Below, piece after piece: positions 18,535 through 27,391 of a stretch of DNA of 64,000 nucleotides. Origin of the DNA: Roseobacter litoralis Och 149. Lineage in GTDB: Bacteria; Pseudomonadota; Alphaproteobacteria; Rhodobacterales; Rhodobacteraceae. How positions within the stretch are numbered: the first letter of the stretch is position 1; every line of letters begins with the position of its first letter. Under the pieces are notes generated by a model. That model did not search any database and was not told the DNA's origin. It saw only the letters and a program-made list of their open reading frames with translations. Made by a program: the position numbers and the translations under genes. The stretch covers positions 744,001 to 808,000 of the forward strand of contig NC_015730.1 in NCBI RefSeq assembly GCF_000154785.2. The letters run 5' to 3'.

Positions 18535-19326
18535 TCAGTCCTTTTGTAAGTCGAGCTTTTCTAGCAAGCCGAGTATTGCCGCGTTCCACCCCGCAGGGCC
18601 AGTTTCCGGCGCGCGAATAATCCGGCCTTTTGCTTCCCCAACAAGTTTGGGAAGCGCGCGTCCATTCGGATTGGGGATCACAACGCCGAATTCCGCGGCT
18701 TCCAGCATTTCCACATCGTTTGGTGCGTCGCCAAGGGCTATCGTATGCTTCGGTGCGTACCGGGTGACGATAGCCGCCATCTGGTCAGATTTGTTTTTGC
18801 CATATGACAAGGTGAGAAACCGGCCGCCGTCTCGTGTGCTGATACCGAGTGCCTGTAGCGCATTTTTGAACTCAGAAAGCTCATTTTCGGTGCCATGCCA
18901 CAGCCCGGGCTCGGAAAACGCGCGTTCCTTGGCCTGCGTGGCGGCCGTGGTGGACAGGCCGGTCACCTTTTCGACCTCGGCAGGTGTCAGATCGCCAAAG
19001 CCGGTGAAGTGGCGGCGCAATGCATTCGGTATTTGCGCCAAAGCAGACCTGATCTGATGATATTCATGCCCATCGGGCGCGCTTTGACCATGTGCAGGCA
19101 GCAACCCGGCTCCGTTTTCAATGATTGCGGGCCAGTCTGCGAGGTCCAGCGCCTCTCGCAGGGCATTGACCTCAGGCGCGGTTTTGCTGCTGGCCAAGAT
19201 GACGCCTGCATGTATCCGCGAAAGCGCACAAAGTGCAGGCTGGGCAGGGGCCCACTGATACGTGTCGTGATCAATCAATGTGCCGTCCAGATCGGTGAAG
19301 ACCAACAGATGCAGTGCGTTTTGCAT
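18535..19326 (-). CDS. HAD-family glucosyl/mannosyl-3-phosphoglycerate phosphatase
   Basis: 263-residue haloacid dehalogenase phosphatase of the MpgP/Cof subgroup. Motif I is DLDGTLID near residue 11 (nucleophile Asp), motif II is the Ser of LASSKTAPEV, and motif IV is GDAPNDVEML with two metal-binding Asp residues. It should remove phosphate from glucosyl-3-phosphoglycerate to give glucosylglycerate. The ATG at 19326 places motif I at the usual distance from the N-terminus; 12 more upstream codons exist but look non-coding. First gene of a two-gene unit with the synthase. Confidence 0.85.
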   Translation of the reverse strand: MQNALHLLVFTDLDGTLIDHDTYQWAPAQPALCALSRIHAGVILASSKTAPEVNALREALDLADWPAIIENGAGLLPAHGQSAPDGHEYHQIRSALAQIPNALRRHFTGFGDLTPAEVEKVTGLSTTAATQAKERAFSEPGLWHGTENELSEFKNALQALGISTRDGGRFLTLSYGKNKSDQMAAIVTRYAPKHTIALGDAPNDVEMLEAAEFGVVIPNPNGRALPKLVGEAKGRIIRAPETGPAGWNAAILGLLEKLDLQKD

Positions 19327-19506
19327 GATACTTAGCATGCCGCAGCAACTGCGGAACAACAAGAAGGCGCTTGTTGGATTTCGTCGAAATGGCGACTGAA
19401 ATTGATATTATTACCCCTCGTGAGTTGGAAGCGCTGTTTTTCTCATCATGCGGTGCGACCGAGCAATGTTGATCTCAACGCTCAAAACCAAGGGCGGAAA
19501 CGTCGA

Positions 19507-20010
19507 TTAGCTGTTTCCCGCGGGTGTGCCCTCATCTTGCAAAAACAGGTCCGACAAGCGGCGGTTTTCCCACTCGGGCGTTGTGTTGAGTGCGACGACC
19601 CGCCAGCCTGCATCGGTGTTTTTCAAAACGTAGTCGAGACGACCCGTTTGCTCCCACGTCTGGCCATGCAGGTCGTATGTGGCGTGGTATCGCGCCGTCG
19701 CCCGCGCAACGACTGAGGACACGCCCAGCACCTCAATCTGCGAAATCTCATGGTGTGTGTTGTCAAAACGCGGCAGCAACTCTGCCCATATCCCGATCAC
19801 CGTCCGGTCTTGGACACGCGCACCCTGATCGGTTTCCAGTGACAGTTGGTTCAGGATGACGTGATCACCGAATTTCATATCCAGACGGCTCCAGTCCTGA
19901 GCGTCCGCAGCCGTCGCGATGCCTTGGATCGTGGTGAGGATGGCAGCTTCGTCACCCGCGACAGCGGGAAGAGGCAGGGCAAGCAGGGTGGCAAGAATAT
20001 AGTGTTTCAT
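19507..20010 (-). CDS. Secreted NTF2/SnoaL-like small protein
   Basis: 167 residues with a signal peptide (YILATLLALPLPAVAGDE) and a single cone-shaped NTF2-like domain. The pattern is an N-terminal helix (ILTTIQGIATAADAQDW), a central strand region and a C-terminal strand GWRVVALNTTPEW. Such domains bind small molecules or act as isomerases; nothing identifies the ligand. The ATG at 20010 is chosen because AAAGG lies 8 bases upstream; an ATG two codons earlier would be too close to it. It stands alone, convergent with nothing and 180 bases from the synthesis pair. Confidence 0.75.
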   Translation of the reverse strand: MKHYILATLLALPLPAVAGDEAAILTTIQGIATAADAQDWSRLDMKFGDHVILNQLSLETDQGARVQDRTVIGIWAELLPRFDNTHHEISQIEVLGVSSVVARATARYHATYDLHGQTWEQTGRLDYVLKNTDAGWRVVALNTTPEWENRRLSDLFLQDEGTPAGNS

Positions 20011-20016
20011 GGTCAT

Positions 20017-20252
20017 GACCTTTCCATAGGGTTGTGATGCCCGCTAATCGCTTTGATTTTCGTGTCGGTGTTGGTCGTCTGCGCGGTCATCTTGGTGCTG
20101 CCCCAAGGGATAGACTTAAACCGTCCGGACTGATTGAACCGCTGCGCGCGATTTTTGAACAATCCTGCTTAATCGCCTCATCCGTTGGAACTATTGATTT
20201 TTTGCAACTTTAGCGATAGAATTAGCGAGTTTAGAGAAAATGGATTAAATCG
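20017..20252. other. Divergent intergenic region
   Basis: About 240 bases separating the minus-strand NTF2-like gene from the plus-strand membrane-protein set. The AT-rich stretch around 20190-20250 could hold the promoter of the latter. No clear operator symmetry or RNA gene was seen. Confidence 0.4.
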
Positions 20253-20378
20253 ATGCTTCGTATTATTGCGCTGATAACGATACTCACGGTTGGAAGTGTG
20301 CAACTGTTGCACGTGGCCGACCAGTCGAGTGAAATTGCTGCGGGACCTTGTAATCCTGCAGTACAGAAATGCTGGTAG
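20253..20378 (+). CDS. Possible 41-residue exported or membrane micropeptide
   Basis: Short frame ATG to TAG. The N-terminus is hydrophobic (MLRIIALITILTVGSVQLLH) and the tail is polar with two Cys (GPCNPAVQKCW). It ends 27 bases before the ATG of the large membrane protein and reads in the same direction. No strong ribosome site is visible. The signal-peptide-like start and the paired cysteines argue for a real small secreted or membrane-anchored peptide, but length alone gives little statistical support. Confidence 0.4.
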   Translation: MLRIIALITILTVGSVQLLHVADQSSEIAAGPCNPAVQKCW

Positions 20379-20405
20379 GGCATCTTCGGGGCCGCGTGAT
20401 CTGAG

Positions 20406-22385
20406 ATGAACTGGCTGATTTACATCGGCGTGGTTTGTTTTGGTGCAATTGCGTTGCTGATCGAAGCGCGCCGAAATTACCGCGAGTCGCTGACACAGAC
20501 GCCTTTCCAGCGTCATCCAATTCTTCAAGACGCACGCGTATCGGATCTGTGCACTCAAAAAGACGGCTTCTTTGGCTTCATCGTCTATTCGATGCTGTAT
20601 CTTGTGTCATACGCGATCATCCTTTCGTCTGCTGAACTTTATGAATTGATCCGCAACGCCAATGTCGCAAAATTCGAGGTAGGGGCTACCGCGAGCTTTG
20701 ACCCATTTGGCAATGATATCCTGAACCTTGAGGGAACAGTCTACGCAAAGCCGATCTTCGTGTCCGCCTTTCTGATCGCCATCATGTCGGTGGGTGTCAT
20801 GCGGCCGATTGAGAACATGGTGAGGTCCGCAGCGCACCGCATTGCCGGGATTCCGCGCGGCGTTTATCGCGTGATTGATGCGCTTCAAACGCAGGAAACA
20901 ACTCGGATTTGCAAGACCAGAAAACCCGGTGCTTTGACGGCCCATTTTCGTAAAGAACTGACAAAAGCGATAGAGGCAGAGGATGAAGAGGGCGCGGAAG
21001 ATCAGGACGCAAGGCTCGCACCTGACCTTGCCGGACGGCGTGAAGAGATAGACAAGGCACTGACCATCATCGATGCGCTGTCGCTGGCGGTGACCCCCAG
21101 TAAAAGGGCGCAATATTTCCCTGTTGCGGAGCTCGAAGAGTTGACCAAAATGTCGCGTCAGCTGGAGTGCGAGTTGACGGAGCTTTCTGACCTTCTTTTG
21201 GGGTATGATCCCAAAACGACGGACGGCTTGGTGACACTGCACAGGACGGCTCTGCGGGTGGCTGAAAACACCAAGGCGTTGTTTGCCGTGCATTATATTC
21301 GCAACAACCAATCGGTAAAAAATCTCGATCCCGCAACGCCGTTGGCGAAGATCGTGCACGTGATTGACCGCAACTATGTTCCTGAAAAGAACTCCTTTGC
21401 TCTGTCGGCCTTCTTTTCCTGCTTTGCGTCTGTTGTGGCCGTGTTCATGATTTACGCGTTTTGGCATCAAGGTATGGTCGACAGGGATTTTACCTGGGCG
21501 GATGATCAGATCGAGACGAGCATCGCAATGTTCAACGCAAACCCGCCCCGTCAGTTCGAGCAAGCAGCACCTTTGACGCTGGCGGGGTGTGTGGTTCCCC
21601 GGCCAAGTGATGCCTGTCTGTCCGTGATCGAAGCCGGCAAGGTTGCCTACAAATACGAAATCCGGCCTGATTTGCTGGTGCAGGCGGCGTGGGACACCTT
21701 TCAGATGGCCCTCGTCACACTTGCTGCTGCAGGGGCGGTGATATTCGGACGGGATGTCCGGATGGAGCAGGAAAGCTGGAAACCGGGGTGGAGCATGCAT
21801 CGCATCCCCTTTCTGCGCCTGCTGGGGTTATGTGTCGTGCCCGCAGTTCTTGCGTTTATTCTGGCGATCGCGGGGTCACTGCTGGAGCTTGCTTTTGACA
21901 GTAATTTTCAGGTGACGCAGTCGCAGATCATTCGTCAGATCGACGATGCTTTCATCTACTATGCAATGATGCCGCTTGTTGGGTTGTCGGTTGGGTTTGG
22001 CGTTCTGGTCATTCTGGACAAACATGACGATTTCAGCCGCTTGCGCACCATTGTGATGCTGGCTGTACCATGCGCCATATTTGTCGGGTTCCTGATGGCC
22101 GCTGTGGTCTTTTTCAGCTACAAATTTGATGATTTCCCTTTGTTTGAGGGCAATCAATGGATCACCTACAAAAAACGCGATTGGCTTATTCAGGCATTTT
22201 TGCCGATGCTTTTCCTGATACTCTTCGCATTCTTCATTGAGCTGACCGAAGACCGCTCAGAGGATGAGGAGGGTGAGGAAACCGTGGCGGAGCCGAACAA
22301 GCCGACGGGCTGGCTGCGCAAGTTGGTGGAGGGTCAATCCACTGCAAAACCGCAGGGCCTTCCCGGTAAAAAGGACGTCGCGTGA
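20406..22385 (+). CDS. Polytopic inner-membrane protein of unknown function
   Basis: 659 residues, not recognised. Hydrophobic spans are visible near residues 3-20, 58-78, 118-135, 345-368, 432-450, 475-500, 520-545, 555-580 and 610-628. Between the third and fourth lies a long, charged, largely helical cytoplasmic-looking domain (about 140-340) with an acidic stretch (EAEDEEGAEDQD). The C-terminus is acidic and then basic. The stop overlaps the next start (GTGATG), so it is translationally coupled to a periplasmic binding-like protein. A transport, channel or sensing role fits this pairing, but no known family motif was found. Confidence 0.8.
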   Translation: MNWLIYIGVVCFGAIALLIEARRNYRESLTQTPFQRHPILQDARVSDLCTQKDGFFGFIVYSMLYLVSYAIILSSAELYELIRNANVAKFEVGATASFDPFGNDILNLEGTVYAKPIFVSAFLIAIMSVGVMRPIENMVRSAAHRIAGIPRGVYRVIDALQTQETTRICKTRKPGALTAHFRKELTKAIEAEDEEGAEDQDARLAPDLAGRREEIDKALTIIDALSLAVTPSKRAQYFPVAELEELTKMSRQLECELTELSDLLLGYDPKTTDGLVTLHRTALRVAENTKALFAVHYIRNNQSVKNLDPATPLAKIVHVIDRNYVPEKNSFALSAFFSCFASVVAVFMIYAFWHQGMVDRDFTWADDQIETSIAMFNANPPRQFEQAAPLTLAGCVVPRPSDACLSVIEAGKVAYKYEIRPDLLVQAAWDTFQMALVTLAAAGAVIFGRDVRMEQESWKPGWSMHRIPFLRLLGLCVVPAVLAFILAIAGSLLELAFDSNFQVTQSQIIRQIDDAFIYYAMMPLVGLSVGFGVLVILDKHDDFSRLRTIVMLAVPCAIFVGFLMAAVVFFSYKFDDFPLFEGNQWITYKKRDWLIQAFLPMLFLILFAFFIELTEDRSEDEEGEETVAEPNKPTGWLRKLVEGQSTAKPQGLPGKKDVA

Positions 22386-23554
22386 TGCGCAGGCTCATTG
22401 GCACACTGGCGGTGATATGTACGGCATTCTCTGTCGGCGCAAACGAGCTTGCACAAGCAGACGCGGGTGCTGAGGCGGATGAGTACCAACTGCGCATCGG
22501 TGTGCGCTCCAAGGCGATGCCCTTTTCCTTTCAGGCCGAAACGATGGTGGATGTTCTGACAGCGGCGACACCGGGTCCGTTGTCCACGCAGAGATACACG
22601 GGCTACATCACCCGTATCTGCGATGCCGTCCTGACCGAAATGATGCTCGATCCGGATGGACCTGTCGGTCTTGCGCGCGATGGCGTGAAAATTGTGGACC
22701 TCGATAAGGAAATCGCAAAGCTGGATAAGCAGCCGAGCGAAGGACGCTTTGGCTTACTGAAAGGCTATGAAGTCGACGGGAACGACAGCGGTTCCGTCAA
22801 AACAACTGTGGCACCAACAATCGACATATTGTGCGACCCCGCAACGATTACCAATGCCCGCCGGACTGGTTTGATCATCTCACCACCCGTTTATCTGACC
22901 GGGGTTTCCTATCTCACGCAGCCCGGCATCAGCCGTCAGATCGGCAGCATTGACGATGGATCTTGCCCACAAATCCCTCGCGACAATCCAAAGGGTGCCA
23001 AATTTCTGTTTGGGCTGGTTGGAAACACGTCGTCGGCGCGTTCGGGGATCCGGGCCTTGCTGACGACGAACGAAATGCCCCAGTATCGCGATGCGTTAAT
23101 TGCCTTTTTGCGCGGAGAGTCCAATTGCGATCTAAGCACCCAGCAAAAGCAGGCGATCAACGTTCTGCAAAGCAATCTGAACAGTGAAATCAGCGGCTCC
23201 GTCATCATGTTCCGGTCACACGAACAGGCAGCCGAGGCGTTTTGCAATGGTCAGGTGGCAAATTACATCGGCGACAGAGAGATCATTCTCGCCAATGTGA
23301 ACGATATTCCGGGCTGTGATTTCACCAATGGCAACCGTACATTCACCACCGACCGATACGCGATATTTGGTCGTCTGGATTATGTGGATAACCCCGAAAG
23401 GGCCCTGCGCGTCGCGCGTTTCTTTGAAATATTATCGCAAAAAATCGTCTCGCATCCGTCCATTATCGATCAGGCGTTTTACGATACGTTTCACCCCACA
23501 TCGCCCACTACAACGCTGGATATGTTCTTTCGTTCAGTGCGCGGTTCGCCCTGA
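22382..23554 (+). CDS. Periplasmic substrate-binding-like protein (type 2 fold)
   Basis: 390 residues with a signal peptide (RRLIGTLAVICTAFSVGANE) and a segment LRIGVRSKAMPFSF typical of family 3 solute-binding proteins. Several Cys residues (CDAV, ILCDP, SCPQ, NCDLS, FCNGQ, GCDF) could form disulfides in the periplasm. It is longer than the usual 250-280 residues, with an insertion after about residue 50. It is coupled to the polytopic membrane protein rather than to ABC permeases, so it may be the ligand-sensing part of that unknown complex. The ligand cannot be inferred. Confidence 0.75.
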   Translation: MMRRLIGTLAVICTAFSVGANELAQADAGAEADEYQLRIGVRSKAMPFSFQAETMVDVLTAATPGPLSTQRYTGYITRICDAVLTEMMLDPDGPVGLARDGVKIVDLDKEIAKLDKQPSEGRFGLLKGYEVDGNDSGSVKTTVAPTIDILCDPATITNARRTGLIISPPVYLTGVSYLTQPGISRQIGSIDDGSCPQIPRDNPKGAKFLFGLVGNTSSARSGIRALLTTNEMPQYRDALIAFLRGESNCDLSTQQKQAINVLQSNLNSEISGSVIMFRSHEQAAEAFCNGQVANYIGDREIILANVNDIPGCDFTNGNRTFTTDRYAIFGRLDYVDNPERALRVARFFEILSQKIVSHPSIIDQAFYDTFHPTSPTTTLDMFFRSVRGSP

Positions 23555-23627
23555 TTGCATGGCCCGAAACGAAACACTCGAAAATCAAATCGCCTTGATG
23601 TAGCCTCGTCCAAGGGGAGAGGGAGGC

Positions 23628-25391
23628 GTGCCGTTGAGTGATCTGACGCATATCAGGGAAATCGACCGGGTTCTCAGCGGGCGAGCAAGTGACAATCACC
23701 GTGACCCTTTGGTTCTGGATAGCTGGCGGCGGTGTGTGGAAACCTATGGTCTTGATCCGGCCAAGGCGGAAGCTGCGCACATCGTAACGGATACTGAATT
23801 GCGCCTGCACCGCGAACAAGCCGAACGGTTGATCGCAACCGCACGTTCCGGTCTCAAGTCGCTTTTTCGTCAGGTGGCTGAGCAGAATTATGTATTGTTG
23901 CTGGCGGATGCCAAGGGCATTTGCGTGGATTCATTTGGTGATCCGCGGTTCGAGGAAGAGCTGCGTCGCTCGGGTCTTTATCTGGGATCGGACTGGTCGG
24001 AAGATTTGGCAGGCACTTGTGGTGTCGGGTCCTGTCTGGTGACCGGTGAGGCGGTGACCATTCATCAGAGTGATCACTTTGGGATTGCCCATACGCCGCT
24101 GTCTTGTACTGCCGCGCCGATATATGACACCCATGGCAAACTGAGTGCGGTGCTCGATGTGTCGCTGTTGCGTTCCCCATCGCCAAAGTCGAGCCAAAAT
24201 CTGGCCATGAACCTTGTGAAGGCTTCTGCACGGCGGGTCGAAATGGCGAACCTGATGGCGATGACACGGCGGGATTGGGTTCTGCGCTTTTCCACGTCAC
24301 CGGAATTTCTTGAAGTCGACCCGGAGGCGGCGGTTGCCTTGGATGGGTCGGGTCGGATCATTGGCATGACGCATGCCGCCGGGACCCTGTTGATGCCGGA
24401 TACCGGCGATGGGCTGATCGGCAAGCGCATTGATGCTTTGCTTGATATGTCGGTGGATGATCTGCCTGATTTGATGCGCGGGCGACCCGCAGAAGAACGC
24501 GTCTTGCGGCTCAAGGACGGGCGTGGCCTCTATGGGCATGCGATTGCGCCGCAACAGGCGCGCGTCGCGCCGCATCGTTCAGCCTTGGATATACCTGCGC
24601 CTCTGGCCAATTTAGCCGGTGCAGATCCGGCGCTGAACCGGTTGCAGCGCCGTACCGCGCGTCTGGCACCAACACAGGTGCCGCTGATATTGCAAGGCGA
24701 GACAGGCACGGGCAAAGAGCGGTTCGCCAGAGCCATCCACGTTTGCGCAGCACAGGGTCGTGCCTTGCATGTCGTGCGATGCACAGCGGTAGGCTCCGAC
24801 ACGTGGCAGTCGCTGCAGACGGCACCGTCTGGAACGCTGTTTCTTAAGGGTGTGGACGAGTTGGACCCCACCGCGCAGTCGGCCCTTTTGGAACTGATTG
24901 AACAGCGAACGGACTTCAGGGTGATTTCATCGTGCCAAACGGATCTGCGCGCAGATGACCGGCCGGGGGGATTTCGGGCGGACTTGTTTTACCGGCTGGC
25001 CGGGGATGTGATGATCCTGCCTCCGTTGCGCTTGCGTCATGATATTGACTGGCTGATCGACCGCGTGCTGCGGAGACATACGGCAAAGGACCTCAGTCTT
25101 TCTGCGGCGGCGCGGGCGGAGCTTGCAGGTCGTCCATGGCCCGGCAACATCAGAGAGTTGGAGAGTGTGATGGATGTGGCGGCAGCCGTTGCCGAAAGCA
25201 ATGTGATCGATTTGCCAGATCTGCCCATGCCGCAAGGAACCCAAAAGTCAGATGCGCAAAGTGATGCAGCCCTTGAAGCGCTTCTTGATGCCTGTGGATG
25301 GAACATGTCGCGTGCGGCACGCCGTATGGGGGTGAACCGTTCAACCGTTTTGCGCCGCATCCGCAAGGCGGGTCTGTCGCCGCCTGCATAG
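23628..25391 (+). CDS. AcoR-like Fis-family activator lacking the GAFTGA loop
   Basis: 587 residues. An N-terminal GAF-type sensor occupies about 60-185 (GTCGVGSC, CTAAPIYD), followed by an AAA+ domain at about 330-535 and a Fis helix-turn-helix at the C-terminus (GWNMSRAARRMGVNRSTVLRRI). Walker A (GETGTGKERFAR) and a Walker B-like GTLFLKGVDEL are present. The stretch between them is short and has no GAFTGA, the loop needed to contact sigma-54. It is therefore probably a sigma-70-type regulator, as known for Rhodobacter capsulatus NtrC and for TyrR. The start is a GTG close to a GGGAGG site; a TTG two codons on has better spacing. It precedes the monooxygenase gene it likely controls. Confidence 0.85.
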   Translation: MPLSDLTHIREIDRVLSGRASDNHRDPLVLDSWRRCVETYGLDPAKAEAAHIVTDTELRLHREQAERLIATARSGLKSLFRQVAEQNYVLLLADAKGICVDSFGDPRFEEELRRSGLYLGSDWSEDLAGTCGVGSCLVTGEAVTIHQSDHFGIAHTPLSCTAAPIYDTHGKLSAVLDVSLLRSPSPKSSQNLAMNLVKASARRVEMANLMAMTRRDWVLRFSTSPEFLEVDPEAAVALDGSGRIIGMTHAAGTLLMPDTGDGLIGKRIDALLDMSVDDLPDLMRGRPAEERVLRLKDGRGLYGHAIAPQQARVAPHRSALDIPAPLANLAGADPALNRLQRRTARLAPTQVPLILQGETGTGKERFARAIHVCAAQGRALHVVRCTAVGSDTWQSLQTAPSGTLFLKGVDELDPTAQSALLELIEQRTDFRVISSCQTDLRADDRPGGFRADLFYRLAGDVMILPPLRLRHDIDWLIDRVLRRHTAKDLSLSAAARAELAGRPWPGNIRELESVMDVAAAVAESNVIDLPDLPMPQGTQKSDAQSDAALEALLDACGWNMSRAARRMGVNRSTVLRRIRKAGLSPPA

Positions 25392-25413
25392 GCATGGCGT
25401 ATCAGTTGCGTTT

Positions 25414-25429
25414 TGTTGCGCGCGCAACA
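25414..25429. promoter_or_regulatory. Perfect 16-bp palindrome, candidate activator site
   Basis: TGTTGCGC-GCGCAACA, fully symmetric, in the 148-base gap between the AcoR-like gene and the monooxygenase, 111 bases before the latter's ATG. Fis-type regulators bind such inverted repeats upstream of their targets. The symmetry is seen; the regulator assignment is inferred. Confidence 0.55.
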
Positions 25430-25539
25430 TCTGTGGGCGCCAAGAGGTTTTACGCCACCGCGACATATCAATTGCACTGGCATCCTGTCATCATCACCGG
25501 CAGGTTTCAGGCAAGATTCAAGAGCTAAGGGAGGACGAC

Positions 25540-27339
25540 ATGCTCGATTCAACGGTTGAAGACCAGACACAGGCATTTCTGGACCAATTCGGCAAAGCGC
25601 TGGAAAGCGGGGATATTGCTGCCGCAAAGGAGATGTTTGCACAGGATTGTTATTGGCGCGATCTCGTGACCTTTACGTGGAACATCAAAACGGTCGAAGG
25701 CAAAGATCAGGTTGAAGACATGCTCAAGCATCAGCTTGCGACCACCAAGCCATGCAATTGGCAGATCGCAGATGGTGAGGTCCCGACCGAAGAGGGTGGC
25801 GTGACGACCGCGTGGATCCAGTTTGAAACCGAAGTTGCGCGCGGCTACGGAATGGTACGGTTGCGGGAGGGGAAAATCTGGACGCTGCTGACGACGATGG
25901 TCGAGCTGAAAGGCTATGAAGAGCCAAAGGGATTTGACCGGCCGCTGGGCGCCAAGCATGGCGCGGGCAAAAATCGTAGCACGTGGCAGGAAGACCGCGA
26001 AAGAGAGTTGGCGGAATTAGGCTATAGTGAGCAACCCTACTGCCTGATTATCGGGGGCGGACAGGGTGGCATCGCCATGGGCGCGCGCCTGCGCCAGCTT
26101 GGGGTGCCGACGATCATCGTGGAGGGGAACGAACGAGCCGGGGATAGCTGGCGCAACCGCTACAAATCGCTCTGTCTGCATGACCCGGTCTGGTATGATC
26201 ATCTGCCCTACCTCAAGTTTCCTGACAACTGGCCGGTGTTTGCGCCCAAGGACAAGATTGGCGACTGGCTGGAAATGTACACCAAGGTCATGGAGTTGAA
26301 CTACTGGACCAAAACCTGGGCCAAGTCGGCAAGCTATGACGAGGCGACGCAGGAATGGACAGTTGTGGTTGACCGTGACGGCGAACAGGTCACTCTGAAG
26401 CCCAAGCAACTCGTGATGGCGACCGGCATGTCTGGCAAAAAACGAATGCCGAATTTTCCGGGAATGGATACATTCAAAGGCGTGCAGCAACACTCCTGCG
26501 AACATGACGGGCCGGACCAATGGGCGGGCAAGAAAGCTGTCGTCATCGGGTCCAACAATTCAGCGCATGATATTTGCGCAGCCCTTTGGGAAAACGATGT
26601 GGATGTCACGATGGTGCAGCGCTCATCGACGCATATCGTGCGCTCTGAAACCCTGATGGAGGTGGGCCTCGGCGCGCTTTACTCAGAGGAGGCCGTGCGC
26701 AACGGTATGACCACCGAAAAGGCGGATCTGATCTTTGCCTCGCTGCCTTATGCGATCCTGCATGAGTTTCAGATACCCGCATACGCGCAGATGAAAGAGC
26801 AGGATAAAGAGTTCTATGACGGGTTGGAAAAGGCCGGGTTTCAGCTCGATTGGGGCGATGACGACTCAGGTCTGTTCATGAAATACCTGCGTCGCGGGTC
26901 TGGCTATTATATTGATGTCGGCGCAAGCCAGCTGATCATTGATGGCGAAATCAAACTGGCACATGGGCAGGTCACAGAGGTAATTGAGGATGGCGTGATC
27001 CTCGACACTGGTCAAAAACTTGAGGCAGATCTGATCGTTTATGCGACAGGTTATAATTCCATGAATGGTTGGGTTGCCGATCTGATGGGGCAGGAGATGT
27101 CAGACAGGGTTGGTAAAGTCTGGGGCCTTGGGTCTGACACAACCAAAGATCCCGGACCCTGGGAAGGGGAACAACGCAATATGTGGAAACCGACCCAACA
27201 GGAAAACCTCTGGTTTCATGGCGGTAACCTGCACCAGTCCAGACATTATTCGCAGTTTTTGTCGTTGCAGATCAAAGCTCGAATGGAGGGAATTGAAACA
27301 CCGGTCTATGGCTTGCAAGATGTGCATCACTTGTCGTGA
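25540..27339 (+). CDS. NAD(P)/FAD flavin monooxygenase with N-terminal NTF2-like domain
   Basis: 599 residues. Residues 1-140 form an NTF2/SnoaL-like domain (DQFGKALESGDIAAAKEMF, CYWRDLVTF). After it comes an FAD-binding Rossmann motif (IIGGGQGGIAMGARL, about 167-181), an NADPH-binding motif (VVIGSNNSAHDICAAL) and an ATGY-type motif (VYATGYNSMNG). This is the class B flavin monooxygenase layout (FMO/Baeyer-Villiger/YUCCA-like). The cofactor motifs are intact; the substrate is unknown. A strong ribosome site (GGGAGG) lies 6 bases before the ATG. It is probably controlled by the adjacent AcoR-like regulator. Confidence 0.88.
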   Translation: MLDSTVEDQTQAFLDQFGKALESGDIAAAKEMFAQDCYWRDLVTFTWNIKTVEGKDQVEDMLKHQLATTKPCNWQIADGEVPTEEGGVTTAWIQFETEVARGYGMVRLREGKIWTLLTTMVELKGYEEPKGFDRPLGAKHGAGKNRSTWQEDRERELAELGYSEQPYCLIIGGGQGGIAMGARLRQLGVPTIIVEGNERAGDSWRNRYKSLCLHDPVWYDHLPYLKFPDNWPVFAPKDKIGDWLEMYTKVMELNYWTKTWAKSASYDEATQEWTVVVDRDGEQVTLKPKQLVMATGMSGKKRMPNFPGMDTFKGVQQHSCEHDGPDQWAGKKAVVIGSNNSAHDICAALWENDVDVTMVQRSSTHIVRSETLMEVGLGALYSEEAVRNGMTTEKADLIFASLPYAILHEFQIPAYAQMKEQDKEFYDGLEKAGFQLDWGDDDSGLFMKYLRRGSGYYIDVGASQLIIDGEIKLAHGQVTEVIEDGVILDTGQKLEADLIVYATGYNSMNGWVADLMGQEMSDRVGKVWGLGSDTTKDPGPWEGEQRNMWKPTQQENLWFHGGNLHQSRHYSQFLSLQIKARMEGIETPVYGLQDVHHLS

Positions 27340-27347
27340 GCAACACA

Positions 27348-27373
27348 GCGGCCCGCTTGTCTCAGCGGGCCGC
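27348..27373. terminator. Shared terminator-like hairpin between convergent genes
   Basis: Ten-base-pair stem GCGGCCCGCT / AGCGGGCCGC with a six-base loop, placed in the 52-base gap between the convergent monooxygenase and GntR genes. It has no T-run on either strand, but position and stability fit a bidirectional terminator. Confidence 0.7.
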
Positions 27374-27391
27374 AAATCCGCCGAAACACGA

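Noticed and set aside
20607..21800. 397-codon open frame on the minus strand
   Set aside because: It is antisense to the polytopic membrane protein and Arg/His/Gln-rich in a way typical of shadow frames; it has no ribosome site.
25395..25410. TGGC-N7-TTGC match to a sigma-54 promoter
   Set aside because: It lies directly after the regulator stop and upstream of the palindrome, the wrong order for enhancer and promoter, and the adjacent activator lacks GAFTGA. Kept only as a point to test.
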